From Halanaerobium sp051746665 (lineage in GTDB: Bacteria > Bacillota > Halanaerobiia > Halanaerobiales > Halanaerobiaceae), in the NCBI GenBank assembly GCA_051746665.1, contig JBNJFG010000002.1, positions 1 to 64,000 of the forward strand: a DNA stretch of 64,000 nt, in the 5' to 3' direction. The notes under the pieces are model-generated. The model ran no database searches and had not been told where the DNA came from. It worked only from the letters and a program-made list of their open reading frames with translations. Position numbers and translations under genes: made by a program. Shown in pieces: positions 16,544-25,355 of the stretch (positions within the stretch are counted from its first letter, which is position 1; every line of letters begins with the position of its first letter).

Positions 16544-18331
16544 TTGCAAACTGATAAAATAAGAAATTTTTGCATAATTGCTCATATTGATCACGGGAAA
16601 TCTACTCTTGCTGATCGTATGTTAGAATATACAGGAACTATTACCGACCGCAAAATGCAGGAACAGGTTTTAGACAAGATGGATTTAGAAAGAGAAAGAG
16701 GTATTACCATTAAGGCTCAGGCGGTGACGATTGAACATCAGGGTTATGAGCTGAACTTAATTGATACACCGGGCCATGTTGATTTTGCCTATGAGGTATC
16801 CAGAAGTTTGGCTGCTTGTGAGGGGGCTTTGTTAGTTATTGATGCAGCTCAGGGTGTTGAAGCTCAGACAATGGCCAATATTTATCTGGCCTTAGAGCAT
16901 GATTTAGAAATTATTCCAGTTATTAATAAAATTGATTTGCCATCTGCTAACCCTCAAAGAGTTAAAGAACAGCTATTAGATATAGGTATTGATCCTGATG
17001 AGGCGATTTTAGCTAGTGCTAAAAACGGAACAAACATTGATCAGATTCTGGAGGCGATTATTGAGCGGGTTCCAGAACCTTATAATGGAATTGATCAACC
17101 TTTAAAAGCATTGATTTTTGATACTCTTTATGATTCTTACCAGGGTGTAATAGCTTATGTTAGAGTTATGGAAGGATCTGTTAAAAAAGGAGATAAAATT
17201 TTATTGATGTCCAATCAAAAAAGTTATGAAGTGGATGAGGTTGGATTTTTTGGTCCGGCTATGCAGAAAAAAGATGAATTAACATCTGGCGAAGTAGGGT
17301 ACATTATTTCAGGTATTAAAGATGTTAGAAACTGCAGGGTTGGTGATACAATAACTTTAAAGAAAAACCCTACCAAAAAAGCTCTGCCTGGTTATAAGAA
17401 AGTACAGCCGATGGTATTTAGTGGACTTTATCCAACTGATAATGCTGATTATGAAGTTTTAAAAGAGGCTTTAGAAAAGCTGCAGTTAAATGATGCTTCT
17501 TTTACCTTTGAGCCCGAAACTTCAGAAGCTCTTGGTTTTGGTTTCCGCAGCGGATTTTTAGGTCTGCTGCATATGGAGGTTATCCAGGAAAGACTGGAAA
17601 GAGAATATGATCTCGATTTAGTAATTACTGCTCCCAGTGTGGAGTATCAGATAATTAAAAATAATGGTGAAGAACTAAAAATAGAAAATCCAGCCGCTTT
17701 TCCAGAACAGAGTGAAATTGATAAAATAAAAGAACCATTTGTAACTGCGGAAGTTCATCTACCGGAAGAATATGTAGGACAAGCAATGGAACTCTGTCAG
17801 GATAACCGAGGCGAATTTAAAGATATGCAGTATATAGATGAGGATCGGGTAACTTTAAAATATGAGATGCCCTTAAGTGAAATTATTACTGACTTTTTTA
17901 ATCAGCTGAAATCCAAGACTAGAGGTTATGCAACTTTAGATTACGAGTTAGAAGGATATAAGGAGTCTAAACTGGTTAAACTCGATATTTTAGTCAATAA
18001 AGAAGTTGTAGATGCTCTATCTGTAATTGTACATGATGAAGACTCTTATCAGCGCGGGAATGCACTTGTAAGAAGACTAAAGGATGTGATTCCCCGTCAT
18101 ATGTTTAAAGTTCCAATTCAGGCTGCAGTTGGAGGAAAAATTATAGCTCGAGTTAATATTCCTGCTGTTCGCAAAGATGTTCTGCAGAAATGTTATGGTG
18201 GAGATGTCAGTCGTAAGCGTAAACTATTAGAAAAGCAAAAAGAAGGAAAAAAGAGGATGAAACAGGTTGGAAGTGTAGAAATTCCACAGGAAGCCTTTAT
18301 GACAGTTCTAGAAAGGGACGAAAATGCATAA
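16544..18331 (+). CDS. lepA: Elongation factor 4 (LepA), ribosome back-translocating GTPase
   Basis: A 595-residue translational GTPase of standard LepA size. The G1 loop AHIDHGKST is at 13-21, G2 lies in RERGITI, G3 is DTPGH and G4 is NKID; EF-G-like domains II, III and V follow, and the LepA-specific C-terminal domain ends with SRKRKLLEKQKEGKKRMK. It assists translation and ribosome assembly under stress such as high ionic strength. Two adjacent TTG codons (16541, 16544) could start it; AGGAGG at 16530-16535 is 5 or 8 bases away, and I chose the second. The hemW start overlaps its end. Confidence 0.96.
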   Translation: MQTDKIRNFCIIAHIDHGKSTLADRMLEYTGTITDRKMQEQVLDKMDLERERGITIKAQAVTIEHQGYELNLIDTPGHVDFAYEVSRSLAACEGALLVIDAAQGVEAQTMANIYLALEHDLEIIPVINKIDLPSANPQRVKEQLLDIGIDPDEAILASAKNGTNIDQILEAIIERVPEPYNGIDQPLKALIFDTLYDSYQGVIAYVRVMEGSVKKGDKILLMSNQKSYEVDEVGFFGPAMQKKDELTSGEVGYIISGIKDVRNCRVGDTITLKKNPTKKALPGYKKVQPMVFSGLYPTDNADYEVLKEALEKLQLNDASFTFEPETSEALGFGFRSGFLGLLHMEVIQERLEREYDLDLVITAPSVEYQIIKNNGEELKIENPAAFPEQSEIDKIKEPFVTAEVHLPEEYVGQAMELCQDNRGEFKDMQYIDEDRVTLKYEMPLSEIITDFFNQLKSKTRGYATLDYELEGYKESKLVKLDILVNKEVVDALSVIVHDEDSYQRGNALVRRLKDVIPRHMFKVPIQAAVGGKIIARVNIPAVRKDVLQKCYGGDVSRKRKLLEKQKEGKKRMKQVGSVEIPQEAFMTVLERDENA

Positions 18332-19547
18332 TTTGAATTTCAAGAATACAAATGCAGTATATATTCATCTTCCATTTTGCAGCAGCAAATGCCCTTACTG
18401 TGATTTTTATTCAATTAAATATACTAAAAAAAGGGTGGACCAGTACTGGGCCGCCCTTTTTATGGAAATAGAAGAATTATCAAAAATAGTAAAAAATAAT
18501 TTAGTTCAGACTATCTATATTGGAGGTGGGACTCCTTCTTTAGTAGAGCCAGAGTTGATAAATGAATTAATAAAAAAAATAAAAAGTAAATTTAAAGTTG
18601 GCCCTGCTGCAGAAATAACTATGGAAGTTAATCCTGCTTCCATAAATGAAGAAAAAATAATTAGTATAAAAAGAGCTGGAATTAATCGTTTGAGTGTTGG
18701 AATTCAGAGTTTTAATGATAATCATTTATCTTTTCTTGGCCGAAGGAGTAATTCCACTAATAACAGAAAAATATTAGCTTTAATAGATCAGTATTTTGAT
18801 AATTACAGTGCTGACCTGATTTTTGCTCTGCCGGATCAGAGTTTAAAAGAATTTGAAAATGATTTAGAAGAAATGCTTGATTTTGCGCCTCCTCATATTT
18901 CGTTATATAATTTGGAGATCCATGAAAACACTCCTTTTTATCAAAAATATAATAGTGGTGAATTAAAACTACCAGCAGAAGAACTTGATGCAGAGATGTA
19001 TGAACTGGCCCTTAAGAAGTTAACTGCCGCTGGCTATCAGCATTATGAAATTTCTAATTTTTCTAAACCAGGGTATAGAGCCCGACATAATTATATTTAC
19101 TGGCTTTATCAGCCATATGCTGCTTTAGGTCCAGGCGCTTCAGGATTTGATGGGAATTGTAGATATCAAAATATTAGAGATATTGATCAATATTTAAAAT
19201 ATTATAATCCAAAAGGATTAAGTTTTAAAAGATTCAATGAAATTCAGCAAAATAGTACTATAGTTAATTTAGAAAAAGATAGGAATAAAAAAATAAGGAA
19301 AATTGATTGTTTAACAAAAAAAGAAAAAATGGGTGAATACTCATTTTTAGCTTTAAGAACTGATAAAGGTTTATTTTATCATAAATTTTATAAAGAATTT
19401 AATTTGAAATTTAAAACTATATATAAAGATGAAATTAACGAATTAAAGCAAAACAATTTAATAATTGAAGAAAACGAGAGAATTTATTTAACAACTCGAG
19501 GAAAAGAAGTAGCAAATGCTGTTTTTCTTAAATTTTTGTTGGAATAA
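18324..19547 (+). CDS. hemW: Radical SAM heme chaperone HemW
   Basis: A 407-residue radical SAM protein with the iron-sulfur cluster motif CSSKCPYC (C19, C23, C26), the SAM-binding GGGTPS loop and a HemN-type C-terminal domain. HemW proteins bind heme and are no longer thought to be coproporphyrinogen oxidases; they also lack the extra N-terminal residues of HemN. A lysine-rich stretch of roughly 20 residues (about 312-335) before the C-terminal domain looks like a local insertion. The ATG lies inside the end of lepA (8-base overlap). The lepA-hemW-hrcA order is conserved in Firmicutes. Confidence 0.9.
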   Translation: MHNLNFKNTNAVYIHLPFCSSKCPYCDFYSIKYTKKRVDQYWAALFMEIEELSKIVKNNLVQTIYIGGGTPSLVEPELINELIKKIKSKFKVGPAAEITMEVNPASINEEKIISIKRAGINRLSVGIQSFNDNHLSFLGRRSNSTNNRKILALIDQYFDNYSADLIFALPDQSLKEFENDLEEMLDFAPPHISLYNLEIHENTPFYQKYNSGELKLPAEELDAEMYELALKKLTAAGYQHYEISNFSKPGYRARHNYIYWLYQPYAALGPGASGFDGNCRYQNIRDIDQYLKYYNPKGLSFKRFNEIQQNSTIVNLEKDRNKKIRKIDCLTKKEKMGEYSFLALRTDKGLFYHKFYKEFNLKFKTIYKDEINELKQNNLIIEENERIYLTTRGKEVANAVFLKFLLE

Positions 19548-19560
19548 GCCCAATTATTAT

Positions 19561-19589
19561 TTGACAAAAAAATATCAATATGTTATTTT
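19561..19589 (+). promoter_or_regulatory. Promoter of the hrcA heat-shock operon
   Basis: TTGACA (19561-19566), a 17-base spacer and TATTTT (19584-19589) form a vegetative-type promoter. The CIRCE operator starts 11 bases downstream, so HrcA would block it directly. Confidence 0.7.
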
Positions 19590-19600
19590 ATTATTAGCTG

Positions 19601-19627
19601 TTAGCACTCTCCGTCACTGAGTGCTAA
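19601..19627. promoter_or_regulatory. CIRCE operator (HrcA binding site)
   Basis: TTAGCACTC, 9 bases, GAGTGCTAA: an exact match to the CIRCE consensus inverted repeat. It lies between the promoter and the hrcA ribosome binding site and predicts heat-inducible expression of hrcA-grpE-dnaK-dnaJ, with HrcA as repressor kept active by GroEL (known for the family). Confidence 0.97.
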
Positions 19628-19645
19628 AAAGAGAGGTGAGAAATG

Positions 19646-20692
19646 ATGGTTGAAGAATTAGATATAAGAAAAAAACGAATACTGCAGGCCATCATTCAGG
19701 AACATATAATTTCCGCATCTCCAATTGGCTCAAGGACACTTGCGAAAAAATATAATCTGGATGTAAGTCCTGCAACTATCAGAAATGAGATGTCTGATTT
19801 AGAAGATTTAGGTTATTTAGAACAACCACATACATCCGCTGGCAGAATACCCTCTGATAAAGGTTATCGTTATTACGTTGACCAGCTTATTAGCAGAGAA
19901 AAGAATGAAGAACCTGGTGTAATCGAAAATATTGAAGATATATATCAGGATCTGCAGGATGTACAGGATATTATTTCTGGTATGGCAAAAATGTTGTCCA
20001 ATATGACTCATTATACTGCGATGGTAAGCGAGCCTAAAAGTAAGGTAAGCAGACTGAAAAAAGTTGAGATTATGCAGCTGGCTAATAATTCGCTGCTCTT
20101 AGTGCTGGTAACTGATACTGGAATGGTTAATAATAAAATTATTAATCTAGATCAGAATTTATCAGGTAAAAAAATTTCATATATTAATAAATTTTTAAGT
20201 GATAAATTAGAGGATAAATTACTTGTTAATTTGGATTCTGATTTTTTAAATGAAATTGAAAAAGAGCTTCTTAGTCGAATTGATCTATCTGTTGATTTAT
20301 TTAAACAATTCTATAATGAGTTTGAAGGTGCATTTGAACCTGGTGGAGTTAAGGTTTATTTAGGAGGAACCTCCTATATTTTAGAGCAGCCAGAGTTTAA
20401 TGATCTGGAAAAGGTTAAGAAAATGCTTAAATTACTTGATCAGGAAGAAATGTTAAATAAAATTATTAACAGTATCTCTGGTACTGATCTTGAGATTAAG
20501 ATTGGTCAGGAAAATGAAGTGGAAGATATTAAAAACTGCTCACTTGTTGTTGCGACTTATTATATTTCAAATAGAGCAGTTGGAAAAATTGGTGTTATTG
20601 GTCCCACCCGAATGGAATATCCACGTGTTATTTCATCGGTTGATGTTATTTCTGATATTTTAGGTAAATTAATTTCAAAGGCTAGTGGGTGA
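19646..20692 (+). CDS. hrcA: Heat-inducible transcription repressor HrcA
   Basis: A 348-residue repressor of class I heat-shock genes. The N-terminal winged helix includes VSPATIRNEMSDLEDLGYLEQPHTSAGRIP, split here only by description, and a GAF-like domain and insert follow. Two ATGs are adjacent (19643, 19646); AGGTG at 19634-19638 is 7 bases from the second, which I chose. It is the first gene of the CIRCE-controlled operon and so regulates itself. The grpE gene follows with the start 5 bases after the hrcA stop. Confidence 0.95.
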   Translation: MVEELDIRKKRILQAIIQEHIISASPIGSRTLAKKYNLDVSPATIRNEMSDLEDLGYLEQPHTSAGRIPSDKGYRYYVDQLISREKNEEPGVIENIEDIYQDLQDVQDIISGMAKMLSNMTHYTAMVSEPKSKVSRLKKVEIMQLANNSLLLVLVTDTGMVNNKIINLDQNLSGKKISYINKFLSDKLEDKLLVNLDSDFLNEIEKELLSRIDLSVDLFKQFYNEFEGAFEPGGVKVYLGGTSYILEQPEFNDLEKVKKMLKLLDQEEMLNKIINSISGTDLEIKIGQENEVEDIKNCSLVVATYYISNRAVGKIGVIGPTRMEYPRVISSVDVISDILGKLISKASG

Positions 20693-20697
20693 TGATA

Positions 20698-21342
20698 ATG
20701 AACAAAGAAAAAAAAGAAGATATTGAGTTAAAAAACAAAGATTTATCAGCGGAAAATGGCGAAGCTGCTGAGAAAAATGAAGAAATGAAAGAAGAAAATA
20801 CTGCATCACAAAATGAAACAGAAGCAGATAACGAAGCAAAATTTGATGGAGTACAAATTGAACTTTCTCGGGAAGAATTAATTGAAGAAGTTAAAGAAAA
20901 GAATGAAAAAATCGAAGAAATGGATGCAGAAATAGATGATCTGCTGAGCAGATTACAGAGATTACAGGCTGACTTTGTTAATTATAGAAAACGAAGTAAG
21001 CGAGAAAAAGCTGAAATGACTACTAGAGGAAAAGTTAAGCTCTGCAGCAGTTTGTTACCTGTGTTAGATAATTTTGAACGTGCTTTGAAAGCAGAAGAAA
21101 ATGAAAGTGATTTTTATAAAGGTGTAGAAATGATTTACAACCAGCTTTTAAAAAGTTTTTCTGATGAAGGTATTGAAGAAATAATCGCTGAGGGTGAAGA
21201 ATTTAATCCGGAATATCATGAGGCGATTATGAGAGTTGAAAGTGATGAATTCGAAGAAGGTATTGTAACTGAAGTAGTTCAAAAAGGTTTTATTTTAGAT
21301 GATAGAGTTATTAGACCTGCAATGGTTAAAGTAGCAGGTTAA
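20698..21342 (+). CDS. grpE: Nucleotide exchange factor GrpE
   Basis: A 214-residue protein with a very acidic N-terminal tail (residues 1-60, rich in Glu and Lys), a long coiled coil (about 60-110) and the C-terminal beta domain (GVEMIYNQL, HEAIMRVES, GFILDDRVIRPAMVKV). GrpE releases ADP from DnaK. GGTGA at 20688-20692 supports ATG 20698 over the GTG and ATG just upstream, which overlap the hrcA stop. It is the second gene of the heat-shock operon. Confidence 0.95.
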   Translation: MNKEKKEDIELKNKDLSAENGEAAEKNEEMKEENTASQNETEADNEAKFDGVQIELSREELIEEVKEKNEKIEEMDAEIDDLLSRLQRLQADFVNYRKRSKREKAEMTTRGKVKLCSSLLPVLDNFERALKAEENESDFYKGVEMIYNQLLKSFSDEGIEEIIAEGEEFNPEYHEAIMRVESDEFEEGIVTEVVQKGFILDDRVIRPAMVKVAG

Positions 21343-21431
21343 AAAAGTTTTAGCTTTTTAAGCAGCATTATTATAAATGAAATTTAGTTTATAAAAATAT
21401 TTAACAACAATTTTATAAGGAGGAATACAAA

Positions 21432-23312
21432 ATGGGTAAAGTAATTGGTATTGACTTAGGTACAACTAATTCATGTGTGGCAGTAATGGAAGGTGGAGAA
21501 CCAACTGTTATTCCAAATAAAGAAGGTGCTAGAACTACTCCTTCTGTTGTAGCATATTCTAAAAAAGGAGAAAGAATTGTCGGTGAACATGCAAAGCGTC
21601 AGGCTGTAACCAACCCTGATCAGACAATTGCTTCAATTAAAAGACACATGGGTACAGATTATAGTGTAACACTTAATGAAGAAGAATATAACCCACAGCA
21701 AATTTCTGCTATGATTTTACAGAAAATAAAAAGAGATGCTGAAGAGTATTTAGGTGAAGATGTTGAAGAAGCTGTTATTACAGTCCCTGCATACTTCAGT
21801 GATGCTCAGCGACAGGCAACAAAAGATGCTGGTAAGATTGCAGGTCTAAAAGTAGAAAGAATTATTAATGAACCAACAGCTGCATCTCTAGCTTATGGAC
21901 TTGATGATAAAGGTGAAGAAACTATCTTAGTTTATGACTTAGGTGGAGGTACTTTTGATGTTTCCATTCTTGATATTGGAGATGGAGTATTCGAAGTTAT
22001 TGCAACAAACGGTAATAACCACTTAGGTGGAGATGACTTTGATCAAAGAATTATAGAATATTTAGCAGAAGAATTTGAAAATAGAACTGGAATTGACTTA
22101 AAGAAAGATAAGATGGCACTGCAGCGTTTAAAAGATGCCGCTGAGAAAGCTAAAATTGAACTTTCCAGTGTTAAGCAGACAAATATTAATCTGCCATTTA
22201 TCACTCAAACTGATGCAGGACCTGAACACTTAGATATTGATTTAACAAGAGCTAAGTTTGAGAGCCTGATCAGTGATTTAATTGAACAATCTATGGAACC
22301 AGCTCGTAAAGCATTAAAAGATGCTGGGATGGATAAATCTGATATAGATGAAGTTATCTTAGTTGGTGGATCTACTAGAATTCCTGCTGTACAGGAAGCA
22401 GTTAAAGGTTTAATTGGTAAAGATGCTCATAAAGGAATCAATCCTGATGAGGTTGTAGCAGTTGGTGCTGCAATTCAGGGTGGTATTTTAGCTGGAGATG
22501 TAGATGATGTAGTATTATTAGATGTTACACCTCTATCTCTTGGTATTGAAACACTTGGTGGAGTATTTACTAAGTTAATCGATAGAAATACTACAATTCC
22601 TACTTCAAAGAGTAAAATTTTCTCAACTGCAACTGATAATCAGTCAAGTGTAGATATTCATGTTCTGCAGGGAGAAAGAAAAATGGCCAAAGATAACAAA
22701 ACCTTAGGTCGTTTCCAATTAACAGATATTCCACCTGCACCACGTGGAGTACCTCAAATTGAAGTAGAATTTGATATTGATAAAAATGGTATTGTTCATG
22801 TAGCTGCTAAAGATAAAGGTACAGGTAATGAACAGAAAATTACTATTAAGTCTACAAGCAGTTTATCTGATGAAGAAATAGATGAAATGGTAAAAGATGC
22901 TGAAGAGCATGCTGAAGAAGATAAAAAGCGGGTAGAAAAAATTGAAACACGCAATGAAGCTGATGCTTTAGTTCATCAAACAGAAACAACTTTAGATGAT
23001 GCAGGAGAAAAAGTTGATTCTGCAATAAAAGATAAGGTTGAAGCTGCTAAGGATGAATTAAAAGAAGTATTAGAAAATGAAGATGCTGAAATAGAAGAAA
23101 TCAAAGAAAAAATGGAAGCTTTAACTGATGAATTAACAGAGCTAAGTTCTGAATTATATTCTCAAGCAGAAGGAGCTCAGCCAGGAGCTGGTGCTGCAGG
23201 AGCACAGCCTGGAGCAGGACAGACAGGTCCACAACCAGGAGCAGGAGCTTCTCAAGCAGATGACAACACAGTTGATGTAGACTTTGAAGAAGTAGATGAC
23301 GAAGAGAAATAA
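21432..23312 (+). CDS. dnaK: Chaperone DnaK (Hsp70)
   Basis: A 626-residue Hsp70. The ATPase domain starts GKVIGIDLGTTNSCVAV, with phosphate and adenosine loops DLGGGTFD and GGSTRIP; the substrate-binding beta domain begins after VLLDVTPLSLGIETLGG; the helical lid follows. It lacks the insert near residue 80 typical of Gram-negative DnaK, as expected for Firmicutes. The C-terminus carries a repetitive QPGAG-rich stretch (about 581-608) before the acidic end DVDFEEVDDEEK. AAGGAGG (21417-21423) precedes the ATG. A hairpin follows the gene. Confidence 0.97.
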   Translation: MGKVIGIDLGTTNSCVAVMEGGEPTVIPNKEGARTTPSVVAYSKKGERIVGEHAKRQAVTNPDQTIASIKRHMGTDYSVTLNEEEYNPQQISAMILQKIKRDAEEYLGEDVEEAVITVPAYFSDAQRQATKDAGKIAGLKVERIINEPTAASLAYGLDDKGEETILVYDLGGGTFDVSILDIGDGVFEVIATNGNNHLGGDDFDQRIIEYLAEEFENRTGIDLKKDKMALQRLKDAAEKAKIELSSVKQTNINLPFITQTDAGPEHLDIDLTRAKFESLISDLIEQSMEPARKALKDAGMDKSDIDEVILVGGSTRIPAVQEAVKGLIGKDAHKGINPDEVVAVGAAIQGGILAGDVDDVVLLDVTPLSLGIETLGGVFTKLIDRNTTIPTSKSKIFSTATDNQSSVDIHVLQGERKMAKDNKTLGRFQLTDIPPAPRGVPQIEVEFDIDKNGIVHVAAKDKGTGNEQKITIKSTSSLSDEEIDEMVKDAEEHAEEDKKRVEKIETRNEADALVHQTETTLDDAGEKVDSAIKDKVEAAKDELKEVLENEDAEIEEIKEKMEALTDELTELSSELYSQAEGAQPGAGAAGAQPGAGQTGPQPGAGASQADDNTVDVDFEEVDDEEK

Positions 23313-23354
23313 TTAAGAATATAACTAATAAATTAGAAAAGAATAGATCAGTTT

Positions 23355-23375
23355 AGGGAGAGTTTGCCTCTCCCT
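23355..23375 (+). other. Hairpin between dnaK and dnaJ
   Basis: AGGGAGAG pairs perfectly over 8 bp with CTCTCCCT around TTTGC. A pyrimidine-rich stretch follows, but there is no immediate T-run. It could be a partial terminator or a 3' stabiliser that keeps dnaK mRNA more abundant than dnaJ. The function is inferred. Confidence 0.6.
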
Positions 23376-23417
23376 ATAACTGTTTTCTCTTTCTTTTTTT
23401 AGAGAGGTGATTCAAAG

Positions 23418-24542
23418 ATGGCAAAGAAAGATTATTACGAACTGCTCGGTGTTGACCGGGATGCCGATCAAAAAGAAATTAAGCGAGCTTATCGTAAGCT
23501 TGCCAAAAAGCATCATCCTGATATGAATCAGGAAAAGGATACCTCAGAAAAATTTAAAGAAATCTCTGAGGCATATGAGATTTTAAGTGATCCTGATAAA
23601 AGAGCACGTTATGATCAATATGGACATTCAGGTATCAATGATCAGGACTTTAACTTTGATGACTTTGCTCAGGGTGGTTTTGGTGGTCTTGATGATTTAT
23701 TTAATATGTTTGGTTTTGGCGGCGGTATGGGCGGTCGCAGAAGGAATGGCCCGCGTCGTGGAGCTGATTTGCAGTACCGAATGGAAGTTTCTTTTGAAGA
23801 AGCTGCTTTTGGTGGTAAAAAGGAAATCAGGATTCCCAGAGAAGAAGAATGTGATCGCTGTGATGGAAGTGGTGCTGAACCAGGAACAGATGTAAAAACA
23901 TGTCCTGAGTGTAATGGTCAGGGCCAGGTTCGCAGCAGCCAGCAAACTCCATTTGGTCAATTTACTCAAAGCAGAGTTTGTCCTAAATGTGGTGGAGATG
24001 GTCAAATTGTAGAAGAAGCCTGCCATAAATGTAATGGATCTGGTAAGGTTCGCAAACAGCGAAAATTAACTGTTAATATTCCGGCTGGGGTTGATACCGG
24101 AACCCGACTTAGAATGTCTGGAGAAGGTCAAGCTGGAGAAAAAGGTGGTCCTGCAGGAGATTTATATATTATAATGGATGTTCAGGATCACAAAATATTT
24201 AACCGCAAAGGTGATGATCTCTACTGTGAGGTTCCAATTAGTTTTGTCCAGGCAACACTTGGTGATAAAATTAAAGTTCCTACTTTAGAAGGTAAGGTCC
24301 AGTTTGATATCCCTGAAGGAACTCAACCGGGTACAACTTTTAGGTTGAAAAATAAAGGTATATCTCATCTGAATGGTTATGGACGTGGGGATCAATATAT
24401 AAAAGTTAAAGTGATGATTCCTAAGGAATTAGACGACAAACAAAAAGAACTGCTGGCAGAATTTGCTGAAATTAGTGGTGAAGAAATAAACCCGGAGCAT
24501 AAAGGTTTCTTAAAAAAAATAAAAGACGCAATTAATATCTGA
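23418..24542 (+). CDS. dnaJ: Chaperone DnaJ (Hsp40)
   Basis: A 374-residue type I J-protein. The J-domain has HPD at 33-35, followed by a Gly/Phe-rich linker (about 75-110, FGGGMGGRRRNG). The zinc region has four CxxCxGxG repeats: CDRCDGSG, CPECNGQG, CPKCGGDG and CHKCNGSG. The C-terminal substrate domains complete it. It stimulates DnaK ATPase and delivers unfolded clients. AGAGGTGA precedes the ATG. The prmA gene that follows dnaJ in Bacillus is absent; rsmE comes next after 59 bases. Confidence 0.97.
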   Translation: MAKKDYYELLGVDRDADQKEIKRAYRKLAKKHHPDMNQEKDTSEKFKEISEAYEILSDPDKRARYDQYGHSGINDQDFNFDDFAQGGFGGLDDLFNMFGFGGGMGGRRRNGPRRGADLQYRMEVSFEEAAFGGKKEIRIPREEECDRCDGSGAEPGTDVKTCPECNGQGQVRSSQQTPFGQFTQSRVCPKCGGDGQIVEEACHKCNGSGKVRKQRKLTVNIPAGVDTGTRLRMSGEGQAGEKGGPAGDLYIIMDVQDHKIFNRKGDDLYCEVPISFVQATLGDKIKVPTLEGKVQFDIPEGTQPGTTFRLKNKGISHLNGYGRGDQYIKVKVMIPKELDDKQKELLAEFAEISGEEINPEHKGFLKKIKDAINI

Positions 24543-24601
24543 AATTGGTAAGTTTAATTTAAAGATTACTAATTATAACTCTTAATTTTGGAGTGAAAAA
24601 A

Positions 24602-25354
24602 ATGCATAGATTTTTTATAGATCAGAGTACTGAAGTTAATGCAAGTGCAATTATTTCCGGAAATGACTATAACCATCTTAAAAATTCCCTGCGCCTAAAT
24701 ATAGGTGACAGGGTTATTCTTTCTGATGGTGATGGTTTTGATATGGAAGCTGAAATTATGAATTTTAATGAAAATGAAGCTGAATTAAAAATAATAACTA
24801 AAGAGAAATCAAAAGTTGAAGCAGGAATTAGAGTTTGGCTGGCCCAGGGATTACCTAAAAAAAGTAAAATGGATTTAATAGTAGAAAAAGCAACTGAAAT
24901 TGGTTTTGCCGGGTTAATTCCTTTAGCAAGCAAAAGAACTATTGTTAAGTATAATCATAAAAAGAAAGATAAAAAACGAAGCCGCTGGCATAGAGTTGCT
25001 GAAGCAGCTGCCAAACAATCAGGTAGGTCTGTGATTCCTGAAATCAAAGATTTTTACAGTACTGATAATTTGAAAAATTTAAAAGATGAATTTGATTATG
25101 TTTTACTTTTGTGGGAAGATGAAAAAAAATATTCATTAAAAAAGTTTTTTAAAGAAAATAATGTTGCTGCTGAAGCCAAGATTTTATTAATTATTGGTCC
25201 TGAAGGTGGATTTTCTGAGGCAGAGGTGAATCAATTTAAAGATGGGCTGGATGCACAGATAATTACACTTGGTCCCAGAATTTTGAGAACAGAAACTGCT
25301 GGGATTACTGCTTTAACAGCTATATTATATGAGAAAGGTGAACTTGGTGATTAA
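24602..25354 (+). CDS. rsmE: 16S rRNA (uracil-1498-N3)-methyltransferase
   Basis: A 250-residue SPOUT-class methyltransferase with an N-terminal PUA-like domain (HRFFIDQS) and the C-terminal trefoil knot containing LIIGPEGGFSEAEV and LGPRILRTETAG, which bind SAM. It methylates U1498 of 16S rRNA. The ATG at 24602 is preferred because GGAG (24590-24593) lies 8 bases upstream; the GTG at 24593 overlaps that site. It overlaps no neighbour; the mtaB ATG is 1 base after its stop. DnaJ-rsmE-mtaB linkage is conserved. Confidence 0.94.
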   Translation: MHRFFIDQSTEVNASAIISGNDYNHLKNSLRLNIGDRVILSDGDGFDMEAEIMNFNENEAELKIITKEKSKVEAGIRVWLAQGLPKKSKMDLIVEKATEIGFAGLIPLASKRTIVKYNHKKKDKKRSRWHRVAEAAAKQSGRSVIPEIKDFYSTDNLKNLKDEFDYVLLLWEDEKKYSLKKFFKENNVAAEAKILLIIGPEGGFSEAEVNQFKDGLDAQIITLGPRILRTETAGITALTAILYEKGELGD

Positions 25355-25355
25355 A

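Noticed and set aside
23160..23260. CRISPR-like or tandem DNA repeat
   Set aside because: The repeats are short, coding and in frame within dnaK; there are no regular spacers.
23587..23895. Second plus-strand frame inside dnaJ
   Set aside because: Overlaps the strongly conserved J-protein frame; low-complexity translation and no independent start signals.
23697..24026. Minus-strand frame opposite dnaJ
   Set aside because: Shadow of the cysteine-rich repeats; no start signals.
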